A stretch of DNA of 64,000 nt from Microbacterium paraoxydans (lineage in GTDB: Bacteria > Actinomycetota > Actinomycetes > Actinomycetales > Microbacteriaceae). Positions 26,408 to 35,295 of this stretch are shown here, piece after piece. The notes under the pieces were generated by a model. That model did not search any database and was not told where the DNA came from. It saw nothing but the letters and a program-made list of their open reading frames with translations. Location of the stretch: contig NZ_LT629770.1 of NCBI RefSeq assembly GCF_900105335.1, positions 434,001 to 498,000 of the forward strand. The letters run 5' to 3'. The position numbers and the translations under genes were made by a program. Position 1 is the first letter of the stretch. Each line of letters starts with the position of its first letter.

Positions 26408-29383
26408 CTAGCCGTAGAAGAGCTGCTCGAAGGTCCGCCGGGCGCGCCGCGTAACCGCCAGATAGTCCTCCTCGAGCGGTGTCGCGGACCGGGGTGGATA
26501 GCCGAGCAGACGGGCCAGGGCATCCAGCTGACGGCGGTCAGCGGGGAGGACGTCGCTCGTCTGCCCCGTGAGCAGCGTGATGCCCGAACGGAGACGGCTC
26601 GACAGCAGCCAGGCGGCCCGCAGGCGCTCGGCGTCGTCCTCCCCGACGAGCCCGGCTCCGACCGCGGCGTCGAGCGCGAGCAGCGTGGAAGTGGTCCGGA
26701 GACCCGGAACGTCGGTCGCATGCTGCAGCTGGAGGAGCTGCACGAGCCACTCCACGTCGCTGAGAGTCCCCGGCCCGAGCTTGAGGTGACGACGGGGGTC
26801 AGTGCCCTGCGGCAGCCGCTCCCCCTCCACGCGCGCCTTGATCCGCTTGATCTCCCGGAGGCCCTGAAGATCGACCGCCTCCGGGTACCGGATGCTGTCC
26901 GCGAGCTCCATGAACCGCCCGATGAGCTTCGTGCTCCCCGCGACACCACGCGCCCGCAGCAGCGCTTGCGCCTCCCACGACAGCGACCAGCGGCGGTAGT
27001 AGGCCGCGTAGGCGTCGAGGGACCGCACGATCGGACCGTTGCGCCCCTCGGGCCGCAGACCCGCGTCGAGGTCGAGAGGGAGGCGATGATCGGTGAGGTG
27101 CTCACGGAGTCCCGCCACGATCCGCGTCGCGAGCTTCTCCGCTCTGCCCGGGTCGACGCCGTTCGCGTCGTACACGTACAGGACGTCGGCATCGGACCCG
27201 AAGCCGAGCTCTGCGCCGCCGAACCTCCCCATGCCGATGACCGCGAAGTCGAGCGCTGCGTCCTCGGGCGGCACGACCTCGCGGAGGACGGCGCGGAGGC
27301 CCGCCTGGATCGTCGCGTCCGTGATGTCGGTGAGCGCGGTGGCCACCTCCTCGATGGTGACGACGTCGAGGACGGCCGCCATCGCAGTGCGCAGGAGCTC
27401 GCGACGCCGCAGGGCCCGGACGGCCCGCAACGCGTCGGCGACCGTCTCATGGCGCGTCTGGATCGCTCGGGCCTCGTCGTCGAGCGCCTGCGCGCTCCGC
27501 GGTCGCAGCCGCTCGGCGCTGTCCAGCCACGCCACCGACTCCGGGATCCACTCCAGCAGCTCGCCGATGTACCGCGATGACGACAGCAGTCGGGTGAGGC
27601 TCTCCGCCGCGCCGGAGGAGTCCCGCAGCATGCGCAGGAACCACGAGGTGTCCCCCAGCCGCTCGCTGATGCGGCGGAACGCGAGGAGGCCGTAGTCGGG
27701 GTCGCTGCCGTCCGCGAACCAGCGCACCATGACGGGCATGAGGTGCCGCTGGATCGTCGCCTTGCGGCTGAGTCCGCGTGTCAGCGCGCCGATGTGGCGC
27801 AGCGCTCCCGCCGGGTCGCGGAACCCGATCGCGGCGAGCCGGTCGTGAGCCTGCTCCGCGGAGAGGGTGCGCTCCTCCTCGGGCAGTCCGGCCACGGCGC
27901 TCAGCAGCGGCCGGTAGAAGAGGCGGGTGTGGATGTCGCGCACCTCGCGGCGGACGCTCTCCCACCGCGCCCAGACGCCCTCTCCCGTCTCCGCCAGCTT
28001 CGTGCTGCGCGCCAGGATGCGCAGGCCGGCCGGCGTCTTGGGCATGAGGTGGGTGCGGCTGAGGTCGCGCAACTGCAGACGGTGCTCCATGAGGCGCAGC
28101 ACCCGATAGTCGTCCGCGAAGGTCCCCGCATCCGCGCGACCGATGTAGCCGCCGGCGACCAGGGCGTCCAGGCTCTCCAGCGTGCCGCGCGTGCGCAGCG
28201 ACTCGTCGGTGAGACCGTGCACGAGCTGCAGGAGCTGCACCGTGAACTCGATGTCGCGCAGCCCGCCCGCGCCGAGCTTGAGCTGGTACGGGGCGTCCTC
28301 CGGGTCGATGTGCTCCATGACCCGCTCGCGCATACGCTGGACGCTCTCGACGAACTCCTCTCTGGCGGCACTCGACCACACGCGCGGCTGCACCGCATCG
28401 ATGTAGGCGGCGCCCAGGTCGGGATCGCCGGCCAGCGGACGAGCCTTCAGCAGCGCCTGGAACTCCCAGCTCTTCGCCCACCGGTCGTAGTACGCGACGT
28501 GCGACGCGAGGGAACGCACGAGCGCGCCCTGCTTGCCCTCCGGGCGCAGCGCCGCGTCGACCTCCCAGAGCGGCGGCTCGACCTCGATGGCGCTGAGGTG
28601 GCGCATGGTGTCCCTGGCCAGACGCGTGGCGATGTCGATCGCCTGCGGCTCGGAAAGCGCCTCCTCATCCGTCGTGCCGCCGACGAAGATGACGTCGACG
28701 TCGCTGACGTAGTTGAGCTCCCTCGCGCCGGCCTTCCCCATGCCGATCACGGCCAGCTGAGTGGCAGCGACGACATCGCGACCGGCGGACGGCGCCTGGC
28801 GGGTGCGGGCGATCGCGAGCGAGGCCTCAAGGGCGGCGCCGGCGAGATCCGCGAGGGAAGCGGCCACCGCGGCGACGACCTCTTCGGGGCGCGAGTGGCC
28901 GAGATCGAAGGCGGCGATCTCCGCGAGGTTCCGCCGATACGCGACGCGGAGCGCCACGACCGTCCCGTCGTCCGCCGAGTCCGCGAACCCGTCCTCCGCC
29001 CCGACGGCAGCGAGGAGGCGATCGCGCCACACGTCCGCCGAGGGGAGCACGTCGATCGGTGCCGCCAGCACGTCCAGCTCGTCGGGATGCCGCAGGAAGA
29101 ACTCCGCCAGTCCTACGGAGGCTCCGAAGACGCGCCAGACGCGCCGGCGCGTCTCCTCGTCGTCCGCGAGCGCCCGCAGCGGGGCAGGGTCTCGTCGAGC
29201 GACCCGCAGCATCCCGCGAACGGCCGCATCCGGGTCCGCCGCGACGGCCGCCTCGAGCAGCATCGCGCGCGGCACGCCGAGCAGGCTCTCGAGCTCCGCC
29301 AGCGACGCCGCGGCCTCGCTCAGCTCAGCGAACCCGAGCCGGGCGAGGGCCGAGAGCGAGACGGAGGCGTCGGGGCGAGCCAT
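26408..29383 (-). CDS. glnE: Bifunctional [glutamine synthetase] adenylyltransferase/deadenylase
   Basis: 991-residue two-headed nucleotidyltransferase that adds AMP to, and removes AMP from, the regulatory tyrosine of glutamine synthetase in response to nitrogen state. Both catalytic heads show the NTase pattern: GMGKAGARELNYVSDVDVIF in the N-terminal deadenylase half and GRFGGAELGFGSDADVLYVY in the C-terminal adenylylating half. Full length for the family. It is the last gene of the glnA2 operon, 7 nt after it. The substrate is presumably GlnA at 16602 (Tyr402). Confidence 0.96.
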   Translation of the reverse strand: MARPDASVSLSALARLGFAELSEAAASLAELESLLGVPRAMLLEAAVAADPDAAVRGMLRVARRDPAPLRALADDEETRRRVWRVFGASVGLAEFFLRHPDELDVLAAPIDVLPSADVWRDRLLAAVGAEDGFADSADDGTVVALRVAYRRNLAEIAAFDLGHSRPEEVVAAVAASLADLAGAALEASLAIARTRQAPSAGRDVVAATQLAVIGMGKAGARELNYVSDVDVIFVGGTTDEEALSEPQAIDIATRLARDTMRHLSAIEVEPPLWEVDAALRPEGKQGALVRSLASHVAYYDRWAKSWEFQALLKARPLAGDPDLGAAYIDAVQPRVWSSAAREEFVESVQRMRERVMEHIDPEDAPYQLKLGAGGLRDIEFTVQLLQLVHGLTDESLRTRGTLESLDALVAGGYIGRADAGTFADDYRVLRLMEHRLQLRDLSRTHLMPKTPAGLRILARSTKLAETGEGVWARWESVRREVRDIHTRLFYRPLLSAVAGLPEEERTLSAEQAHDRLAAIGFRDPAGALRHIGALTRGLSRKATIQRHLMPVMVRWFADGSDPDYGLLAFRRISERLGDTSWFLRMLRDSSGAAESLTRLLSSSRYIGELLEWIPESVAWLDSAERLRPRSAQALDDEARAIQTRHETVADALRAVRALRRRELLRTAMAAVLDVVTIEEVATALTDITDATIQAGLRAVLREVVPPEDAALDFAVIGMGRFGGAELGFGSDADVLYVYDANGVDPGRAEKLATRIVAGLREHLTDHRLPLDLDAGLRPEGRNGPIVRSLDAYAAYYRRWSLSWEAQALLRARGVAGSTKLIGRFMELADSIRYPEAVDLQGLREIKRIKARVEGERLPQGTDPRRHLKLGPGTLSDVEWLVQLLQLQHATDVPGLRTTSTLLALDAAVGAGLVGEDDAERLRAAWLLSSRLRSGITLLTGQTSDVLPADRRQLDALARLLGYPPRSATPLEEDYLAVTRRARRTFEQLFYG

Positions 29384-29390
29384 GCCGCGC

Positions 29391-30728
29391 TCAGAGGAGC
29401 TCGAGGTTGTTCTTCAGCTCCAGCGGCGTGACCTGGCCGCGGTACGCCTCCCACTCCTTGCGCTTGTTGAGCAGCACGTAGTTGAACACCTGCTCCCCCA
29501 GCGTCTCCGCGACGAGCTCGGAGGCCTCCATGTACTCCAGGGCGTGGTCGAGGCTGGCGGGCAGGGCGGAGTAGCCCAGCGCCCGGCGCTCGGCGTCGCT
29601 CAGCGCCCAGACGTTGTCCTCCGCCTCCGGCGGAAGCTCGTACTCCTCCTCGATGCCCTTGAGACCGGCGGCGAGCATGAGCGCGTACGCGAGGTAGGGG
29701 TTCGCCGCGGAATCGAGCGCGCGGTACTCGACGCGCGACGACTGCCCCTTGTTCGGCTTGTACATCGGGACGCGGACCAGCGCGGACCGGTTGTTGTGGC
29801 CCCACGTGATGAAGCTCGGCGCCTCGTCGCCGCCCCAGAGCCTCTTGTACGAGTTGACGAACTGGTTCGTCACGGCGGAGATCTCGTTGGCGTGCTTGAG
29901 CAGGCCCGCGATGAAGTGGCGTCCGGTCTTGGAGAGTTGGTACTTCGCACCCTCCTCGTAGAACGCGTTCTGATCGCCCTCGAACAGCGACATGTGCGTG
30001 TGCATGCCGCTGCCGGGCTGGCCGCTGAGCGGCTTCGGCATGAACGTGGCGTACACGCCCTGCTCGATCGCGACCTCCTTGATGACCGTGCGGAAGGTCA
30101 TCACGTTGTCCGCGGTGGTGAGGGCGTCGGCGTAGCGCAGATCGATCTCGTTCTGGCCGGGGCCGCCCTCGTGGTGGCTGAACTCCACGGAGATGCCGAG
30201 GTCTTCCAGCATGCGGACCGAACGGCGACGGAAGTCGTGCGCCGTACCCCCGGGGACGTTGTCGAAGTAGCCGGCGGAGTCGACGGGGACGGGCCCCTCA
30301 GGACCGAACGACGACGACTTGAGCAGGTAGAACTCGATCTCCGGGTGCGTGTAGAACGTGAAGCCCGCATCGGCGGCCTTCGCGAGCGTCCGCTTCAGCA
30401 CGTGACGGGGATCGGCCACCGCGGGCTGTCCGTCGGGCGTGGTGAGGTCGCAGAACATGCGCGCGGTCGGGTCGATCTCCCCGCGCCACGGCAGCGTCTG
30501 GAAGGTCGTCGGGTCGGGCTGGGCGAGCAGATCGGACTCGTACGTGCGGGTCAGCCCCTCGATCGCGGAGCCGTCGAACCCGATGCCCTCGGCGAAGGCG
30601 CCCTCGACCTCGGCCGGCGCGATGGCGACGGACTTGAGCGTGCCGATCACGTCGGTGAACCACAGGCGCACGAACTTGACGCCGCGCTCCTCGATCGTCC
30701 GGAGGACGAAGTCCCTCTGCTTGTCCAT
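29391..30728 (-). CDS. glnA2: Glutamine synthetase-like protein GlnA2
   Basis: 445-residue second type I glutamine synthetase, the actinobacterial GlnA2 type, shorter than GlnA. Motifs: IGFDGSAIEGLTR, PEIEFYLLK, KPLSGQPGSGMHTHMSLFEG, and SSRVEYRALDSAANPYLA. In Streptomyces GlnA2 is reported as a gamma-glutamylpolyamine synthetase, so it may not be a true glutamine synthetase here. The segment EYELPPEAEDN retains a Tyr at the adenylylation position. ATG 30728 follows the upstream small gene by 2 nt, and glnE follows by 7 nt: one operon. Confidence 0.93.
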   Translation of the reverse strand: MDKQRDFVLRTIEERGVKFVRLWFTDVIGTLKSVAIAPAEVEGAFAEGIGFDGSAIEGLTRTYESDLLAQPDPTTFQTLPWRGEIDPTARMFCDLTTPDGQPAVADPRHVLKRTLAKAADAGFTFYTHPEIEFYLLKSSSFGPEGPVPVDSAGYFDNVPGGTAHDFRRRSVRMLEDLGISVEFSHHEGGPGQNEIDLRYADALTTADNVMTFRTVIKEVAIEQGVYATFMPKPLSGQPGSGMHTHMSLFEGDQNAFYEEGAKYQLSKTGRHFIAGLLKHANEISAVTNQFVNSYKRLWGGDEAPSFITWGHNNRSALVRVPMYKPNKGQSSRVEYRALDSAANPYLAYALMLAAGLKGIEEEYELPPEAEDNVWALSDAERRALGYSALPASLDHALEYMEASELVAETLGEQVFNYVLLNKRKEWEAYRGQVTPLELKNNLELL

Positions 30729-30730
30729 GG

Positions 30731-30970
30731 CTACTCTGCGCCCTGGCCCTTCTCTGCGCCGAAGCCACTGGACGGCTTCGCGTCCCAGCCCTGCTCCGCG
30801 GCCTCTTCCTCGGCCCAGGCGCGCGACCGCTCCTTGAGCACCTCGGGGGCGCGGCGCGCCTCGGCCTCGGTGTCGAACGGACCGATGCGGTCGATGGACG
30901 GCGACAGCATGCCGAACTCGACCTCGCCCGTGACGGAGTTGTACCAGTACTTGTGATCGCCGTCGGTCAT
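30731..30970 (-). CDS. Small SPOR-like protein upstream of glnA2
   Basis: 79-residue acidic protein widely found just ahead of glnA2 in Microbacteriaceae and often labelled as SPOR-domain protein. The conserved N-terminal part YWYNSVTGEVEFGMLSPS and RIGPFDTEAEAR is aromatic-rich; the C-terminus is Glu/Ala-rich and probably helical. It has no signal peptide, so a true peptidoglycan-binding SPOR role is doubtful. It is the first gene of the glnA2-glnE operon; GAAGAAGGAG precedes ATG 30970. Confidence 0.8.
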   Translation of the reverse strand: MTDGDHKYWYNSVTGEVEFGMLSPSIDRIGPFDTEAEARRAPEVLKERSRAWAEEEAAEQGWDAKPSSGFGAEKGQGAE

Positions 30971-31038
30971 GGCTGCTCCTTCTTCCCGCGAGCGGTTGGG
31001 GTGATGTCATCGATCCTACTGGCGTGCACCGTGGTCGC

Positions 31039-31044
31039 TAAGCT
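31039..31044 (+). promoter_or_regulatory. -10 hexamer TAAGCT of ppgK
   Basis: TAAGCT with 7 nt to ATG 31052 and no Shine-Dalgarno; fits a leaderless message. Confidence 0.5.
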
Positions 31045-31051
31045 ATCGGCC

Positions 31052-31799
31052 ATGGCAAAAGCGATCGGCGTCGACATCGGCGGCACGGGCATCAAAGCGG
31101 GAATCGTCGACCTCGAACACGGCACCATGGCCTCGGATCGGGTGCGCGTGCCCACTCCGGCCGGCGCGGCACCGGAAGACGTCCTCGTCGCGGTGCAGAC
31201 GGTCCTGAAGACGCTCGACGTGCACGAGTCGACCCTGCCGCTCGGCGTGGCGTTCCCCGCGATCGTCAAGCGCGGCAAGACCCTCTCCGCGGCGAACGTC
31301 TCGAAGGAGTGGATCGACTTCGACGCCGAGCGCTTCTTCCGCGACGGCCTCGGCCGCAACATCGTCTTCGTGAACGACGCCGACGCCGCGGGCGTCGCGG
31401 AGGCTCGCCACGGAGCCGCCCGTGATGTGCTCGGCTTCACGCTCCTGACCACGCTCGGCACCGGGATCGGCTCCGCGTTCCTGTACGACGGCGTGCTGCT
31501 CCCGAACACGGAGCTCGGCCACCTGAACTTTCCGCGAGTACGAGTCCGTCGAGACCTACGCGGCCACCTCTGCACGCGAGCGCGAAGGCCTGAGCTGGGA
31601 GGAGTGGGCCGAGCGCCTGCAGGCGTTCTACTCCCACATCGAGTTCCTGTTCAGCCCCGACCTGTTCGTGGTCGGCGGCGGCGTGTCGAAGAACGCGGGC
31701 GACTTCCTGCCCCTGCTCGACCTGAAGACGCCGATCGTCCCCGCGATCCACCGCAACAACTCCGGCATCATCGGCGCGGCCTCGCTCGCCGGCGACTGA
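31052..31799 (+). pseudogene. ppgK: Polyphosphate glucokinase, frameshifted
   Basis: ROK-family kinase that phosphorylates glucose with polyphosphate or ATP. The N-terminal phosphate loop GVDIGGTGIKAGIVD, the catalytic-Asp motif FVNDADAAGVAEAR and LTTLGTGIGSAFLYDG are intact. After ELGHLNF (about 31530) the frame shifts. The correct C-terminus (REYESVETYAATSAREREGL, then LFVVGGGVSKNAGDF, SGIIGAASLAGD) continues in the next frame to 31799. Removing one T from the TTT at 31529-31531 restores a full-length protein. This is either a recent inactivation or a sequencing error; the rest shows no decay, which favours the latter. Confidence 0.85.
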
Positions 31800-31800
31800 C

Positions 31801-31884
31801 CCTTCGACAAGCTCAGGGACCTTCGACAGGCTCAGGGACCCAACGGGACGCTCAGGGCCCTTCGACAGACTCAGCGACCCAACG
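31801..31884 (+). repeat. Tandem TTCGACARRCTCAGNGACCC repeat, four units
   Basis: Short imperfect units of about 20-24 bp with the core TTCGACAGGCTCAGGGACC occur directly after the ppgK stop and before the shared terminator. Related arrays occur at 47739, 50730 and 55768. Confidence 0.75.
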
Positions 31885-31888
31885 AGAG

Positions 31889-31920
31889 AAGGCCCCGATG
31901 ACGGGAGTCATCGGGGCCTT
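31889..31920. terminator. Bidirectional terminator between ppgK and rnpB
   Basis: Perfect 14-bp stem (31889-31902 with 31907-31920), loop GGGA. It lies at the 3' ends of both ppgK (plus) and rnpB (minus). Confidence 0.8.
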
Positions 31921-31930
31921 CGGCGTTCGA

Positions 31931-32297
31931 GGCGAATGGGCCGACCTGTACGCCGGGTTCTGTTCCGGGGTTCTTCGCCCCTTCGACGGCCATCTCTCTC
32001 GGCGACACGTTGCCGTGCCGCTCCAGCGGTCTACCCGAGGACTCGGCGGGCCGCGTCATCATCCTCTGTCTGACCTTGCTCCGGGCGAGGTTTACCTGGC
32101 GGGCCGTGTCACCACGGCCCCCGGTGGTCTCTTACACCACCCTTTCACCCTTACCCCTCGCGGGGCGGTCTGCTCTCTGTGGCACTGTCTCGCGGATCAC
32201 TCCGGGTGGGTGTTACCCACCGCCCTGCCCTGTGGAGCCCGGACGTTCCTCGGTGCGGTTGCCCGCCACGCGACCGTCCAGTCGACCCATTCGCCCC
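31931..32297 (-). ncRNA. rnpB: RNase P RNA, bacterial class A
   Basis: Catalytic RNA that matures tRNA 5' ends. On the minus strand, the 5' part contains GGGCTCCACAGGGCAGG and the universally conserved GGTAAACC core region. The 3' part has the P4-forming ACAGAACCCGGCGTACAGGT. Helix P1 forms between GGCGAATGGGTCGAC (32281-32295) and GTCGGCCCATTCGCC (31931 onward), which sets the ends. TAGACT at 32301-32306 is correctly placed as a -10. Terminator at 31889-31920. Exact ends are uncertain by a few nt. Confidence 0.93.
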
Positions 32298-32300
32298 TCC

Positions 32301-32306
32301 AGTCTA
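32301..32306 (-). promoter_or_regulatory. -10 hexamer TAGACT of rnpB
   Basis: Minus-strand TAGACT about 6-9 nt before the predicted 5' end of RNase P RNA, at the 3' end of the polymerase gene. Confidence 0.55.
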
Positions 32307-32313
32307 TGGGGCC

Positions 32314-34014
32314 TCACTTCTCTGCGGAGTCCGCGATGCGCAGGTCGAGCGGAACATCGATCGGGAAGGTGCCGAACAGGCGGGTGGTGGCGACGGCAGC
32401 GGCCTCGCGGACGGCGTCGGCCGCGGCCTCCGCGTGCTCCTGCGGCGTGTGCAGGATCACCTCGTCGTGCAGGAAGAACGCCAGGTGCGGTTCCCGGGCG
32501 AACGGCCCCGATGCCTCGGCCGCGCCGAAGACCTCGGGGAGCTGTGCCAGGCGGTGACGGATCTCGGCGAGCCAGATGAGCGACCACTCCGCCGCGGTGC
32601 CCTGGACGACGAAGTTCCGGGTGAAGCGCCCCCACTCCCGTGCGCGGCGGCGGGCGTGGGAGACCACGGCGGGGTCGGCGTCGGCGCCCGTGGCATCGGC
32701 CTGCAGCCGCATCCACTCCGTGGACGGACGCGGCGAGGAGCGACCGAGCCAGGTCGAGACGATGCCGCCATCCTCCCCGACACGCGCCGCGTCGTCGACG
32801 AGCGCCATCGCGCGCGGGTACACCTTCCGCAGCCGGGGAACGAGTCGCCCGCTGTCGCCGCTGGTGGCGCCGTACATCGCACCAAGCACCGCGTACTTCG
32901 CCTCCTCGCGGGTCGCGACGGCACCCGACGCGACGACCCCCGCGTAGAGGTCGCCGCCGCGCGCCGCGGCCGCCATCGCCTCATCGGACGCCATGGCCGC
33001 GAGCATCCGCGGCTCCAGCTGGGCGACGTCCGCGACGACGAGGGCCCAGCCCGGATCCGCACGCACCGCGGGGCGGAGGTTGCGCGGCAGTTGGAGGGCA
33101 CCGCCGCCGGCCGACGCCCACCGTCCGGTCACGACGCCTCCGGGGATGTACACCGGACGGAAACGGCCATCCTGCACCCATTCCGACAGCCAGGTCCAGC
33201 CGTTCGCGCTGAGCAGTCGAGACAGCTTCTTATAGGCGAGGAGTGGTTCGATCACGGGGTGCTCGTGGGCGGACAGCTCCCACTTGCTCGTCGACTCCAC
33301 CGACACGCCCACGCGGTGCAGCGCCCGCAGCAGCTTCGGCTGGCTGTCCAGGTGCAGCGTGGGGTCGTCGAGCAGGGCCCGCACCTCGTCGCCGCGCTCC
33401 ACCATCCGTCGGGGCAACCCGCCCGCGGCCGGACGAGCGCCCAGGGTCTCGGTGAGGATCGCGTCGTGCACCCCGGCGTCCCACGGGAGCCCCGCGACGC
33501 GCATCTCCTCCGCGATCAGCCCGCCGGCCGACTCCGCGGCGCACAGCAGCGTCAGGCGCCCGTCGGCCGCCTCCGCCATCACGGTCCGCTGTGCGCGGTA
33601 CTGCTCGAGTGCCGCGGCGATCGCGTCCTCGCCGGACTCCTCGTCGAGGACGTCGAACAGGGAGGGGGTGGTGTCGACCGGGTCGCGGCGCTCCCACGCC
33701 GCACCGGGTGCCAGCGGCGTGGACGCCATGGCCGTGTCGCGCAGGATCGCGTGGCAGAGCACGAGATCATGGCTGCGCGTGATCCTGACGCCTTCGCTCA
33801 GGAGCAGCGCGTAGATCTCGGCCGCGCTACGGATGATCCACCGCGGGGCGTCGGCGGCTTCGACCGCGGCCACCCATCCGGCGAGTTCCGCCGCGGGCAG
33901 GAGCGTGCGCTGCTGCTCCTCGTCGTATTCGTCGAGCTCGATCGCGGCGTACTCCCCCGCACCGAGGCCGACCAGCGCGAGGCGTCGCTCCGGGCCCGAC
34001 GCCGGCGCCGTCAC
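32314..34014 (-). CDS. Family A DNA polymerase, short actinobacterial form (bifunctional 3'-5' exonuclease/polymerase type)
   Basis: 566-residue relative of DNA polymerase I without the 5' nuclease domain. The N-terminal 180 residues are the divergent exonuclease-like region. In the polymerase part the fingers/thumb include LDSQPKLLRALHRVGV and YKKLSRLL. Motif A is VADVAQLEPRMLAAMASD (Asp kept, but usual YSQIE altered to VAQLE), motif B is EEAKYAVLGAMYGATSG, and motif C is FFLHDEVILHTP. Catalytic aspartates of A and C are thus present. A repair role is inferred. GTG 34014 start; rnpB promoter overlaps its 3' end. Confidence 0.85.
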   Translation of the reverse strand: MTAPASGPERRLALVGLGAGEYAAIELDEYDEEQQRTLLPAAELAGWVAAVEAADAPRWIIRSAAEIYALLLSEGVRITRSHDLVLCHAILRDTAMASTPLAPGAAWERRDPVDTTPSLFDVLDEESGEDAIAAALEQYRAQRTVMAEAADGRLTLLCAAESAGGLIAEEMRVAGLPWDAGVHDAILTETLGARPAAGGLPRRMVERGDEVRALLDDPTLHLDSQPKLLRALHRVGVSVESTSKWELSAHEHPVIEPLLAYKKLSRLLSANGWTWLSEWVQDGRFRPVYIPGGVVTGRWASAGGGALQLPRNLRPAVRADPGWALVVADVAQLEPRMLAAMASDEAMAAAARGGDLYAGVVASGAVATREEAKYAVLGAMYGATSGDSGRLVPRLRKVYPRAMALVDDAARVGEDGGIVSTWLGRSSPRPSTEWMRLQADATGADADPAVVSHARRRAREWGRFTRNFVVQGTAAEWSLIWLAEIRHRLAQLPEVFGAAEASGPFAREPHLAFFLHDEVILHTPQEHAEAAADAVREAAAVATTRLFGTFPIDVPLDLRIADSAEK

Positions 34015-34036
34015 GGGCGGTGCAGGCCGGATGCGC

Positions 34037-34774
34037 TCATGAAGAGAGTCCCGACTCCTCGGTGCGCACGAGGATGCAGCCGCACTCGGGGCACGAGACG
34101 ACCTCGTCCTCGGGCGCGCGACGGATCTCGTTGAGATCGGTGCCGGGGAGCATCATGCGGCAGCCTTCACAGGTTCCGCGGGTGAGGAGCGCAGCTCCGG
34201 CGCTGTTCGCGGCGCGACGATCGTACTCCGCGAGCAGAGGAGCGGGAACGGTGGCGGCGACGGCCTCCCGGTCCCGGGCGAGCTGGGCGCCGAGCTCGGC
34301 CGCCGCAGCGACATCGGCCTTGCCCTGGGCGGTGAGCGCGCTGCCCTCCGCGGTCGTCGCATCCAGCAGCGCCTGCTGCGCGGCCACGGCGGCGTCGGCT
34401 TCCTCGACCCGGCCCATGACGTCGAGTTCCGCGTCCTCCAGGTCGCTCAGACGCTTGGCGAGACTGGCGAGCTCGTGCTCCAGGGCCTGCGCCTCCTTCG
34501 GGTTGGTGGCCGCCGCGAGGCGCTGGGCGTCGCGGTCGCGCCGCTGCTCCGCCAGCGCGACATCCGATTCCAGCCGCGAGAGCTCGGTCCGGGCGTCGTC
34601 CCTGGCGCCGGTCAGGACCGTGAGCTCGCGGAGCTGCTCCTGACGGATGGCGACGAGCTCGGCGATCCGGCCCGCCTGGCTCGGCTGCGTGCGGGCACGC
34701 TCCGCCTGCGCGATGCGCCGGTCGAGGTCCGCGATGTCGAGCAGGGTGCGCTGGTTCTCCGGGGTGGCGTTCAC
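34037..34774 (-). CDS. Coiled-coil zinc-ribbon protein (zf-RING_7 family)
   Basis: 245-residue protein: a long antiparallel coiled coil (about residues 8-190, Ala/Glu/Arg/Leu rich, with DIADLDRRIAQAERAR) capped by a C-terminal C4 zinc ribbon, CEGCRMMLPG then CPECGCILVR. The family is widespread in actinobacteria, sometimes beside Nif3-type proteins; function is not established. GTG 34774 lies 7 nt after TAGATT, consistent with a leaderless message. The polymerase gene follows 22 nt downstream in the same direction, so the two may be cotranscribed. Confidence 0.88.
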   Translation of the reverse strand: MNATPENQRTLLDIADLDRRIAQAERARTQPSQAGRIAELVAIRQEQLRELTVLTGARDDARTELSRLESDVALAEQRRDRDAQRLAAATNPKEAQALEHELASLAKRLSDLEDAELDVMGRVEEADAAVAAQQALLDATTAEGSALTAQGKADVAAAAELGAQLARDREAVAATVPAPLLAEYDRRAANSAGAALLTRGTCEGCRMMLPGTDLNEIRRAPEDEVVSCPECGCILVRTEESGLSS

Positions 34775-34781
34775 GCTCTCA

Positions 34782-34787
34782 AATCTA
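34782..34787 (-). promoter_or_regulatory. -10 hexamer TAGATT of the zinc-ribbon gene
   Basis: Minus-strand TAGATT ends 7 nt before GTG 34774, the leaderless spacing. Confidence 0.45.
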
Positions 34788-34811
34788 GTCGCTGCCGGGC
34801 CGAGCGCCGCA

Positions 34812-35195
34812 TCATCGGATGTCGCCGTCCACGTAGAGCCACGTCCGGTTCTCGCGGACGAAGCGGCTGCGCTCGTGCAACGATCCACGCGTGCCGCCCT
34901 GCCGCCAGAAGGCCTCGAACTCGACCACGCCCTCCGTGTCGAACGGGCCGCCGGCCACGCGATCCACGATCACCAGCCGACGCCACTCGAGGTCGTCCTC
35001 GAAGGCGATCGTCTCCGGTCGCGTCTCCGGGTGCCAGGTACGGAGCAGGTACGCCCCGTCCTCCCGCACGAAAGCCGTGTAGCGCGAGCGCATCAGTCGC
35101 TCGGCGGTCGGCGCGGATGCCCCGTCGAGGAGCGGTCCGCAGCAGGCGGCGAACGTATCCCCCGAGGCGCAGGGGCAGCGAAAGGACGCCGTCAT
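34812..35195 (-). CDS. YchJ family (UPF0225) SEC-C motif protein
   Basis: 127-residue protein with an N-terminal SEC-C zinc motif (CPCASGDTFAACCGP) followed by an NTF2-like domain containing RLMRSRYTAFVREDGAYLL and VEFEAFWRQGGTRGSLHERS. Function is unknown. Length is normal for the single-SEC-C form. ATG 35195 is the likely start; two further in-frame upstream codons would add an unrelated tail. It is divergent from the aldo/keto reductase. Confidence 0.9.
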   Translation of the reverse strand: MTASFRCPCASGDTFAACCGPLLDGASAPTAERLMRSRYTAFVREDGAYLLRTWHPETRPETIAFEDDLEWRRLVIVDRVAGGPFDTEGVVEFEAFWRQGGTRGSLHERSRFVRENRTWLYVDGDIR

Positions 35196-35295
35196 GGGAG
35201 CGCGACGATCAGGGTCATGCCTGCCAGCATCGCGCGGAGGGCCGTGATGCGCCAACTCGCCCTACGCTGGAGGCACGCCAACGCCAGGAGCATCG

